The notes under the pieces were generated by a model. It saw only the letters and a list, made by a program, of their open reading frames with translations, was not told the DNA's origin and ran no database searches. From NCBI GenBank assembly GCA_043815125.1, contig JBDRJH010000033.1:1-5773 (forward strand): DNA of 5,773 bases. The letters are read 5' to 3'. The stretch is from JAUWBF01 sp043815125. Lineage in GTDB: Bacteria; Verrucomicrobiota; Verrucomicrobiia; Opitutales; Opitutaceae. Position numbers and translations under genes: made by a program. Shown piece after piece: positions 1 to 5,745 of this stretch (positions are counted from its first letter, which is position 1; each line of letters begins with the position of its first letter).

Positions 1-2031
1 GCCGCGGCCGGCCATTGCCTCGGCGATCATCACCCACGGGTTGTTGTGGCAGAAGATGCCGGCGTTTTCCTTGTAGCCGGGCGGGTAGCTGGTGACCTCG
101 CCGAGCTCCTTATGGTAGGTCGAGTAGGCGGGCTGTTGCAGGATGATGCCGTTGTCGGTGTAGAGGTGCTTGTGCACGCTCTCGAGGGCCTGGCGGGCGC
201 GGCCGTTGTTGGCACCGGCGCCGCCGAGCACGCACCAGGCCTGGCTTTCGATGTAGATCTTGCCCTCGTCGCAGACTTTGGAGCCGACGGGTTTGCCGGC
301 GGCGTCGAAGGCGCGGATATACCACTCGCCGTCCCAGGCCTGGGTCTCGACGATGTCGAGCATGGTGGCGTGGTCGGCGGCGATGCGGGCGGCGTCGGCG
401 TCGCGGCCGAGGAGCTTGTAGATGCCTTCGAACTCACGGGTGGCGTAGAGGAAGAGGCCGGCGATCATGACGGACTCGGCGGCGGATCCCTTGACGTCGC
501 CGGCGGTCTGGAAGGACTCGTTGGGCTCGGTGGAGAAGCAGTTGAGGTTGAGGCAGTCGTTCCAGTCGGCGTGACCGATGAGCGGCAGGCCGTGCGGGCC
601 GCGCTGCTTCATGGTGTAGGCGATGCTGGTCTCGAGGTGGTGGAGCAGGGTGTCCTTGCTGCCGGGCTGGTCGGCGTAGCCGACCTCGGCGTCGAGGATG
701 GCGGTGTCGCCGGTTTCCTTGATGTAGGCGGCGGTGCTGAGGATGAGCCAGAGGTGGTCGTCGTAGAAGTCGCCGCCGATCTCGGCGTTACCCTTCTTGG
801 TGAGGGGTTGATACTGGTGGTAGCAGGTGCCGTCGGAGAGCTGGGTGGCGGCGATGTTGAGGATGCGCTGGCGGGCCCGGTCCGGGAGCATGTGCACGAA
901 GCCGAGGATGTCCTGGTTGCTGTCGCGGTAGCCCATGCCGCGGCCAATGCCGGTCTCATACATGGAGGCGGAGCGGGACAGGTTGAAGGTGGCCATGCAC
1001 TGGTATTGGTTCCAGGTGTTGGCCATGCGGGCGGCGACGGGGTCGGGGCTCTGGTTGACCTGGAAGGAGCCGAGGTTCTTGGCCCAGGCGGCGTTGAGGC
1101 GCTCGAAGGCGGCGTCGACGGCGGCGATGTCGCGATACTTGTCCATGAGGGCGCGGCCCTTGGACTTGTTCATGACGAACTTGGCGTCGAACTTGGGGGC
1201 GTCGCCCTGGTCGACGTAGGCGAGGATGAAGGCGAACTCCTTTTTCTCGCCGGGGGCGAGGGTGAGCTCGACGCAGCGCGAGCCGACGGGGTTCCAGCCG
1301 TGGGCGATGCTGTTGGTGGACTTGCCGGCGGCGACGACCTGGGGCTCGTGGAGGCCGTTGTGCACGCCGACGAAGGCGTCGCGGGAGGTGTCAAAGCCGG
1401 CGACGGGCGCGGTGCAGCCGAAGAGGGCGTAGTGGCTGCGGCGTTCGCGATACTCGGTCTTGTGGTAGATGGCGCCGTCCTCGACCTCGACCTCGCCGAT
1501 GGAGTAGGTGCGCTGGTAGTTGGTCATGTCGTTGAGCGCCTCGAACAGGCAGAACTCGACGAAGGAGAAGAGCTGGATGGTTTTCGGTGCGGAGCCGGTG
1601 TTGGTGACGGTGGTGCGCCAGAGTTCGAGGGTCTCGCCGGGGGGGATGAAGCAGAGCATCTCGGTCTCGACGCCGTTCTTGGCACCGGTGATGCGGGAGT
1701 AGCCGATACCGTGGCGGCACTCGTAGTGGTCGAGCTGGGTTTTGACGGGCTTCCAGCCGGGGTTCCAGACGGTGTCGCCGTCCTTGATGTAGAGGTAGCG
1801 GCCGCCGAGGTCCATGGGGACGTTGTTGTAGCGGTAGCGGGTGAGGCGGCGGAGCTTGGCGTCGCGCCAGAAGGAGTAGCCGCCGGCGGTGTTGGTGCAG
1901 AGGCCGAAAAAGTCGTCCTGACCGAGATAGTTGAGCCAGGGCAACGGGGTGTCCGGGCGGGTGATGACGTATTCGCGGTTGGCGTCGTCGAAGTGGCCGT
2001 AGGGGTTGGTGGGGGAGGCGGAGGTTGTCAT
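1..2031 (-). CDS. GH94 disaccharide phosphorylase, probably cellobiose phosphorylase (3' end cut off by window edge)
   Basis: The minus-strand frame from ATG 2031 runs 677 codons without a stop to base 1. Family members have about 800 residues, so roughly 130-145 C-terminal residues are missing. The N-terminus (YGHFDDANREYVITRPDTP, then NTAGGYSFWRDAKLRRLTRY) closely resembles known cellobiose phosphorylases, formerly GT36. These cleave cellobiose with phosphate to glucose 1-phosphate and glucose, saving ATP. Expected layout is an N-terminal beta-sandwich (about 1-270), a helical linker (about 280-320) and an (alpha/alpha)6 barrel. GRGMGYRDSNQD (363-374) supplies the likely subsite Arg364 and Asp370. 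HADWNDCLN (487-495) supplies Trp490 and the presumed catalytic acid Asp492. KENAGIF (654-660) and His662 match substrate and phosphate contacts. No signal peptide is visible, so the enzyme should be cytoplasmic and need imported disaccharide. Third codon positions are mostly C. The start is supported by family alignment; no Shine-Dalgarno precedes it. Family assignment is firm, but cellobiose rather than another beta-glucobiose is inferred. Confidence 0.93.
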   Translation of the reverse strand, partial: MTTSASPTNPYGHFDDANREYVITRPDTPLPWLNYLGQDDFFGLCTNTAGGYSFWRDAKLRRLTRYRYNNVPMDLGGRYLYIKDGDTVWNPGWKPVKTQLDHYECRHGIGYSRITGAKNGVETEMLCFIPPGETLELWRTTVTNTGSAPKTIQLFSFVEFCLFEALNDMTNYQRTYSIGEVEVEDGAIYHKTEYRERRSHYALFGCTAPVAGFDTSRDAFVGVHNGLHEPQVVAAGKSTNSIAHGWNPVGSRCVELTLAPGEKKEFAFILAYVDQGDAPKFDAKFVMNKSKGRALMDKYRDIAAVDAAFERLNAAWAKNLGSFQVNQSPDPVAARMANTWNQYQCMATFNLSRSASMYETGIGRGMGYRDSNQDILGFVHMLPDRARQRILNIAATQLSDGTCYHQYQPLTKKGNAEIGGDFYDDHLWLILSTAAYIKETGDTAILDAEVGYADQPGSKDTLLHHLETSIAYTMKQRGPHGLPLIGHADWNDCLNLNCFSTEPNESFQTAGDVKGSAAESVMIAGLFLYATREFEGIYKLLGRDADAARIAADHATMLDIVETQAWDGEWYIRAFDAAGKPVGSKVCDEGKIYIESQAWCVLGGAGANNGRARQALESVHKHLYTDNGIILQQPAYSTYHKELGEVTSYPPGYKENAGIFCHNNPWVMIAEAMAGRG

Positions 2032-2063
2032 GGGACGGGCATGATGGAGCCGGGCAGGGGAGG

Positions 2064-2085
2064 CGGCCAAGTGGCCGGCCGGTCA
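2064..2085. promoter_or_regulatory. Candidate LacI-family operator: two overlapping palindromes in the divergent gap
   Basis: The 95-bp gap between the divergent phosphorylase and regulator starts (2032-2126) contains CGGCCAAGTGGCCG (2064-2077), palindromic except for its two central bases. Overlapping it is TGGCCGGCCGGTCA (2072-2085), palindromic except for one pair and with the TG...CA ends common in LacI-family operators. LacI-family dimers bind such 14-20 bp inverted repeats and often control a divergent neighbour. However, the centre is not the usual CG flanked by A/T, and short GC palindromes arise often by chance in this DNA. I see no convincing -10 box for either gene. TTGACT at 2091-2096 resembles a -35 for the regulator but lacks a partner. 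The operator role is inferred. Confidence 0.35.
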
Positions 2086-2126
2086 TCCCGTTGACTAAAG
2101 AGGGTGTTTCTGCGTGGGTGGCGGGC

Positions 2127-3119
2127 ATGGAAAGGCGCGTGAGTTTTGCGGACATCGCCCGGGTGGCGGGCGTGGACAAGTCGACGGTGTCGTTGGCGAT
2201 GTCGGGGCATCCGCGCATCCCGGAGGCGACGCGGGCGAAGGTGCGCGCGGTGGCGGAGCGGCTGGGTTACGTGCCGGACCCGGCGTTGGCGTCGTTGGCA
2301 GCGCAGCGTTGGCAGGGGCGGCGCGATCACCGGGGGCTGGTGCTGGCGTTTGTTTGCGACGATATCCGTGCGGCCGAGCCGGAGTTGAAGGCGTATCTGG
2401 CGGGTGTGCGCAGGCAGGCGCGGTTGCTGGGCTACGGGGTGGAGGTGTTTTCGCTGGCGGATTATCCGAGCGTGGCGGCGTTGGCGCGCGTGGTCGGGCA
2501 ACGCAATCTGCGCGGCATGGTGATCGGGCAATCGCGGCGGGACTTGCCGGAGGACTTGTTGGCGGCGGGCGAGCCGCCGCGGGTGCACTGCGGGTTTTTG
2601 CGCGACGTGGCCTGTGACACGGTGCGGCCGGACTTGGCGGCGGCGGTGAATTTGGCGTGGCGGCGTTTGCGCGCGGGACGGCGGCGGGTGGTGTTCGGTT
2701 TGGAGGTGGAGCGGGGGTTGCACTCCGACCACGCGATGCTGGGCGCGGCGCGGGCGCTGGCCGAGGTGGAGGGCAGGTCGGGGCCGAGGTTGGTGGTGGG
2801 TTGGCTGGACCGCGACGAGGACGAGTGGCTGGCGCGGCTGGCGAAGGCGGCGGAGCGTATGGACGTGCTGGTGGTGCTCAACGACAAGCAGCGTCGGCGC
2901 GTGTTGCAGGCGGGGGTGTTGCCGGTCGGAGCGGCGGTGGCGACGTTGCACATGCTGGCCGGCGAGGAGGGCGCGGGCGTGGACCTACGGCTTGAGGAGG
3001 TCGGCCGGGTGGCGGTCAACCTTCTGGAGCTGAAGATGCGCCGGGTGCCGTTGGCGACGGCGGCGTTTCGCCAGACGCTGGAGGTGGAGCCGCGTTGGGT
3101 GGAGGGGCCGGCGGACTAG
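2127..3119 (+). CDS. LacI/GalR-family transcriptional regulator
   Basis: This 330-residue protein has the usual LacI-family length and order. The helix-turn-helix is at about residues 6-26 (VSFADIARVAGVDKSTVSLA), followed by the conserved RIPEATRAKV segment and ERLGYVPDP. The hinge helix (about 51-60, DPALASLAAQ) places Leu57 where LacI has its minor-groove Leu56. Residues about 68-330 form the periplasmic-binding-protein-like effector domain, more divergent and starting GLVLAFVCDDI. ATG 2127 puts the DNA-binding domain right at the N-terminus, as is normal; GTG 2118 is an in-frame alternative. An upstream in-frame ATG at 2025 would overlap the phosphorylase coding sequence and add 34 residues unlike the family. 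It lies divergent from the GH94 gene, so it most likely represses that gene and responds to a related sugar; this is inferred from position. Codons end mainly in G (GCG, GTG, TTG), unlike the C-ending codons of its neighbours. Confidence 0.93.
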   Translation: MERRVSFADIARVAGVDKSTVSLAMSGHPRIPEATRAKVRAVAERLGYVPDPALASLAAQRWQGRRDHRGLVLAFVCDDIRAAEPELKAYLAGVRRQARLLGYGVEVFSLADYPSVAALARVVGQRNLRGMVIGQSRRDLPEDLLAAGEPPRVHCGFLRDVACDTVRPDLAAAVNLAWRRLRAGRRRVVFGLEVERGLHSDHAMLGAARALAEVEGRSGPRLVVGWLDRDEDEWLARLAKAAERMDVLVVLNDKQRRRVLQAGVLPVGAAVATLHMLAGEEGAGVDLRLEEVGRVAVNLLELKMRRVPLATAAFRQTLEVEPRWVEGPAD

Positions 3120-3153
3120 CGAAGCACGGCGAGTTGGGCGCGCCGCCCTTCGC
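3119..3153 (+). terminator. Imperfect hairpin starting at the regulator stop codon
   Basis: GCGAAG (3119-3124) pairs with CTTCGC (3148-3153). Inside, CGGCG (3127-3131) pairs with CGCCG (3141-3145). A two-base mismatch separates the stems and the loop has nine bases. The position at the end of the regulator gene fits a transcription end. A G-run follows rather than a T-tract, so it is not a classical intrinsic terminator. It could instead protect the mRNA end or act with Rho. The structure is visible; the function is inferred. Confidence 0.4.
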
Positions 3154-3219
3154 GGGGGAAAGCGTCCGACCGGAGATTTTCCTATCTTTCACCCGTGCGG
3201 CGGGGCATGATGGCCCTTT
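3154..3219 (+). promoter_or_regulatory. Short leader or promoter region of the helicase gene
   Basis: Within this GC-rich gap, 3173-3190 is locally AT-rich and includes TATCTT at 3183-3188, a possible -10 element about 30 bases before the helicase ATG. No matching -35 is seen 16-18 bases upstream. The nearest purine run, GGCGGGG (3199-3205), is 14 bases from the ATG, too far to be a normal ribosome binding site. The leader is too short for the long structured 5' UTR of cold-shock genes. Confidence 0.22.
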
Positions 3220-4959
3220 ATGGAAAAACTCAAATTTGCCGAACTCGGTCTGTCCGCCGAGGTGTTGAAGGCCGTGGACAAGATGGGCTTTGAAGAGGCT
3301 TCGCCCATCCAGACGGCGGTCATTCCGCTGCTGTTGTCCGGCCGCGACGTGATCGGCCAGTCCTCGACCGGCTCGGGCAAGACCGCCGCGTTCGGCGTGC
3401 CCGCGGTGGAGAAGGTCGATCCTTCGGTCCGCGCCGTGCAGGTGTTGATCCTTTGCCCGACGCGCGAGCTGGCGGTGCAGGTTGCCGAGGAAATCGGCAA
3501 GCTGGCCTTCTTTAAACGCGGCGTGCGCGAGGTGCCGATCTACGGCGGCCAGTCCTACGACCGCCAGATCCGCGCCCTCGAGGCCGGCGCGCAGGTCGTC
3601 ATCGGCACGCCCGGTCGCGTCATGGACCACATGGAGCGCGGCACGCTGCGCCTGGACAAGCTCAAGATGGTCATCCTCGACGAGTGCGACCGCATGCTCG
3701 ACATGGGGTTTCGCGATGACATCGACCACATCCTCAAGCAGGCCCCGACGCCGCGTCAGCTGCTGTTTTTCTCGGCCACCATGCCGCCGCCCATCAAGGC
3801 CCTGATAACCCGCCACGCGAACAATCCCGAGTGGATCAAAATCGAGTCCGAGGCGAAGAACGCCCCCAAGGTCGACCAAGTCTACTACGAGGTCGACCGA
3901 CGCTCCAAGATCGAGGTGCTCACCCGCCTGATTGACCTGCACGACTTCCGTTTCGGCATCATTTTTTGCTCGACCAAGATCATGGTCGACGAGCTCGACG
4001 AGCACCTGCACTCGCGTGGTTACGCGACCGACCGCCTGCACGGCGACATCACCCAGGCGCAGCGCACGCGTGTGATGGAAAAGTTTAAACGCCGCGGCTT
4101 CGAGTTCCTCATCGCCACCGACGTGGCCGCGCGTGGTCTCGATGTGGACGACCTCGAGGTCGTGTTCAACTTCGACCTGCCCAACGACGCCGAGGACTAC
4201 ACCCACCGCGTCGGCCGCACCGGCCGCGCCGGCCGCGAGGGCCGTGCCTTCACCTTCGTCTCCGGCCGCGAGATCTACGCGCTCCAGAACATGGTGCGCT
4301 ACGGCAAGCTCAAGATCCGCCACGAGCGCGTGCCGTCCCTCGACCAAGTCGAGGAGGCCCGCGAAAACGTCTTCTTCGAAAAACTCAAGCGCACCCTCGA
4401 GACCGGTGATTTCCGCAAGCAGGATCGTATGGTCGACCGCCTGCTCGAGCAGGGCCATGCCAGCACCGACATCATCTCGGCGCTCATCACGATGATGCAG
4501 GGCGCGCCCGTGGCGGATGCACCGAAGCCGCCGGCTGCGTTTTCGGCCAAGCCGAACTTCGACGCGAAGCCCGGCCCCCGCGCCAAGTTCGATGGTCCGC
4601 CCGCCGATCATCGTCCGGCCTTCGCGGCCAACGTCGCCGCGCCCAGCTCGCCGCGTCCCAAGAAGAACAAGTTCGAACGCGAGGCGCGCACCGGCCGCGA
4701 GCCCGGCTATACGACGCTGTTTTTCAACGTCGGTCGCAAGCAGCTGGTCACCCCCGCCGACATCGTCGGCAAGGTCGCCGGCGTCACCCGCCTCGACGCC
4801 GGCGTGGTCGGCGCGATCGACATCCACCAGCGCCACTGCCTGGTCGACGTGCGCACCGAAAACGTCTCCATCGTGCTGGCCAAGCTCGAAGGCATCCGCA
4901 TCAAGGGCGAGACCCTCGCGCCGACCCTCGCGACCAACTCGCCGCCCGCCGCGGATTGA
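3220..4959 (+). CDS. DEAD-box family ATP-dependent RNA helicase with DECD motif and DbpA-type RNA-binding domain
   Basis: This 579-residue protein carries the full set of family motifs. They are the Q motif (Phe6 and Gln31), motif I SSTGSGKT (48-55), Ia PTRELA (80-85), TPGR (130-133), motif II DECD (154-157), III SAT (185-187), V ATDVAARGLD (299-308) and VI HRVGRTGR (329-336). A helical segment at about 350-427 resembles the CsdA/DeaD dimerization region. It is followed by a Pro/Ala/Lys-rich linker (about 428-494) with basic PRPKKNKFER. Residues about 498-570 match the DbpA-type RNA-binding domain (LFFNVGRKQLVTPADIVGKV, then GAIDI). Family members unwind short RNA duplexes in ribosome assembly, cold adaptation or mRNA decay in the cytoplasm. 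The layout favours CsdA/DeaD over RhlE, which lacks the C-terminal domain. Motif II differs from bacterial DEAD at one residue but keeps the catalytic Asp-Glu pair, so activity is expected. ATG 3220 gives the expected Q-motif spacing; no Shine-Dalgarno is seen. It appears to be transcribed alone. Confidence 0.96.
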   Translation: MEKLKFAELGLSAEVLKAVDKMGFEEASPIQTAVIPLLLSGRDVIGQSSTGSGKTAAFGVPAVEKVDPSVRAVQVLILCPTRELAVQVAEEIGKLAFFKRGVREVPIYGGQSYDRQIRALEAGAQVVIGTPGRVMDHMERGTLRLDKLKMVILDECDRMLDMGFRDDIDHILKQAPTPRQLLFFSATMPPPIKALITRHANNPEWIKIESEAKNAPKVDQVYYEVDRRSKIEVLTRLIDLHDFRFGIIFCSTKIMVDELDEHLHSRGYATDRLHGDITQAQRTRVMEKFKRRGFEFLIATDVAARGLDVDDLEVVFNFDLPNDAEDYTHRVGRTGRAGREGRAFTFVSGREIYALQNMVRYGKLKIRHERVPSLDQVEEARENVFFEKLKRTLETGDFRKQDRMVDRLLEQGHASTDIISALITMMQGAPVADAPKPPAAFSAKPNFDAKPGPRAKFDGPPADHRPAFAANVAAPSSPRPKKNKFEREARTGREPGYTTLFFNVGRKQLVTPADIVGKVAGVTRLDAGVVGAIDIHQRHCLVDVRTENVSIVLAKLEGIRIKGETLAPTLATNSPPAAD

Positions 4960-4982
4960 GCCGGCGGGAGGGCGGCGGGCGG
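4942..4982 (+). terminator. Strong GC hairpin straddling the helicase stop codon
   Basis: CCGCCCGCCGC (4942-4952), inside the last helicase codons, pairs perfectly over 11 bp with GCGGCGGGCGG (4972-4982). The 19-base loop contains the TGA at 4957-4959. No T-tract follows. It could end transcription with Rho, protect the mRNA end, or affect termination of translation. In this base composition, part of the symmetry could be chance. Confidence 0.35.
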
Positions 4983-5033
4983 GCCGGAAACGGTCGCGTG
5001 GTGAAACGTCTTCAACTCGTAACGCCGCGCCGC

Positions 5034-5062
5034 TTGACACGTAGTGGCGCGGTGGTTACCGG
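5034..5062 (+). promoter_or_regulatory. Possible promoter for the HNH gene (consensus -35 box, weak -10)
   Basis: TTGACA at 5034-5039 is a perfect sigma-70 -35 hexamer, 35 bases before the HNH start codon. At the standard 17-base spacing the -10 position reads TACCGG (5057-5062), which matches only the first two consensus bases. A more AT-rich ATTTAT (5063-5068) lies too far away at 23 bases. If the first reading is right, transcription would start only a few bases before the ATG, giving a nearly leaderless mRNA. The rest of the 115-bp gap shows nothing else beyond the hairpin above. Confidence 0.4.
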
Positions 5063-5074
5063 ATTTATCCCGAC

Positions 5075-5692
5075 ATGGAGGCTGTCCTAGAACAACCGGT
5101 GTTGGTTTTGAATCGCCTTTGGCAGGCGGTTAACGTGATTGGCGCCAAGCGCGCCTTCACCCTGTTGGCCCGCGGGCACGCGAGCGTCATCCATCACAAC
5201 GAGGATGATTTTCGCGTATTCTCGTTTATGGATTGGATGGACTTCTCGCAAAGCAACCCGCCGATCGAGGAGATGGAGGCGGTGCACACGCCGCGCACCG
5301 TGATCCGTATGCCGCGGGTGATCCTGCTCACGTGGTTCGACAAGCTGCCGTCCAAGGAGCTCAAGCTCACGCGCGGCAACGTGTTCGCCCGCGACAAGGA
5401 CACCTGCCAGTATTGCGCCAAGGTGTTTCCCTCCGAGGAGCTCAATCTCGACCACGTCATCCCCCGCGACCGCGGCGGGCGCACCACCTGGGAAAACATC
5501 GTGTGCTCCTGCATCAAGTGCAACTCGCGCAAGGCCAACCGCCTGCCGCACGAGGCGCACATGCGGCTGATCCGCAAGCCGGTCCGGCCCAAGTGGCGCC
5601 CGGTGATCTCGCTCGTGCTCAACAACCAGCAGCGCGAGCGTTGGAAGCACTTCCTCGACCTGGCCTACTGGAACGTCGAGCTGGAGGACTGA
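5075..5692 (+). CDS. HNH endonuclease-family protein with Cys4 zinc site
   Basis: This 205-residue protein has a conserved N-terminal part, about residues 8-40 (VLVLNRLWQAVNV, then KRAFTLLARGHASVI), typical of a widespread family of stand-alone HNH proteins. Its HNH domain spans about 98-156. CQYC (Cys111, Cys114) and CIKC (Cys146, Cys149) would bind a structural zinc. The active-site core is LDHVIPRDRGG (125-135) with Asp126-His127, then Asn141 in WENIV and Asn150 in KCN. HNH domains bind one divalent metal and cut nucleic acid, so the visible residues predict an active nuclease. The target and role of this family are not known to me. No restriction methyltransferase, phage gene or toxin partner is next to it. 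A TTGACA box upstream and a strong terminator downstream suggest a single-gene transcript. ATG 5075 fits the family's N-terminus; no Shine-Dalgarno is seen. The family call is firm, the biological role open. Confidence 0.93.
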   Translation: MEAVLEQPVLVLNRLWQAVNVIGAKRAFTLLARGHASVIHHNEDDFRVFSFMDWMDFSQSNPPIEEMEAVHTPRTVIRMPRVILLTWFDKLPSKELKLTRGNVFARDKDTCQYCAKVFPSEELNLDHVIPRDRGGRTTWENIVCSCIKCNSRKANRLPHEAHMRLIRKPVRPKWRPVISLVLNNQQRERWKHFLDLAYWNVELED

Positions 5693-5713
5693 GCCGATCA
5701 GACCGACTCAATA

Positions 5714-5745
5714 ATAAAGCCGCCCGATTACTCGGGCGGCTTTAT
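5714..5745. terminator. Strong intrinsic terminator, probably bidirectional
   Basis: ATAAAGCCGCCCGA (5714-5727) pairs perfectly over 14 bp with TCGGGCGGCTTTAT (5732-5745) around the four-base loop TTAC. It sits 21 bases after the HNH stop. The plus-strand copy ends in TTTATGTTGT, a modest T-rich tail. Read on the minus strand the tail is TTTATTATT, which is stronger. This suits a shared terminator between convergent genes. Confidence 0.9.

Noticed and set aside
46..2094. 682-codon plus-strand open frame opposite the phosphorylase gene
   Set aside because: Its product is a monotonous Val/Gly/Ala/Glu string with no family features. The minus strand carries a clearly recognisable enzyme with catalytic motifs.
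2025..2126. Longer N-terminus for the LacI-type regulator from ATG 2025
   Set aside because: It would add 34 residues unlike the family ahead of the DNA-binding domain and overlap the divergent phosphorylase start.
3207..3296. Short upstream frame (ATG ATG at 3207) overlapping the helicase start, a possible regulatory leader peptide
   Set aside because: It is only about 28 codons, out of frame and without a ribosome binding site. It probably reflects chance ATG triplets.
3016..5040. 674-codon minus-strand open frame opposite the helicase gene
   Set aside because: Low-complexity composition rich in Gly, Val, Ala, Asp and Arg. It exactly shadows the helicase, whose GC-rich codons rarely produce stops on the other strand.
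5087..5650. 187-codon minus-strand open frame opposite the HNH gene
   Set aside because: It has no recognisable domain and lies within the HNH gene, whose plus-strand frame has all family motifs.
3220..5692. Helicase plus HNH nuclease as a two-gene defence system
   Set aside because: The helicase has a ribosome/RNA-type layout with a DbpA RNA-binding domain. The genes are 115 bp apart with a stem and a separate promoter-like box between them. No other defence gene is visible.
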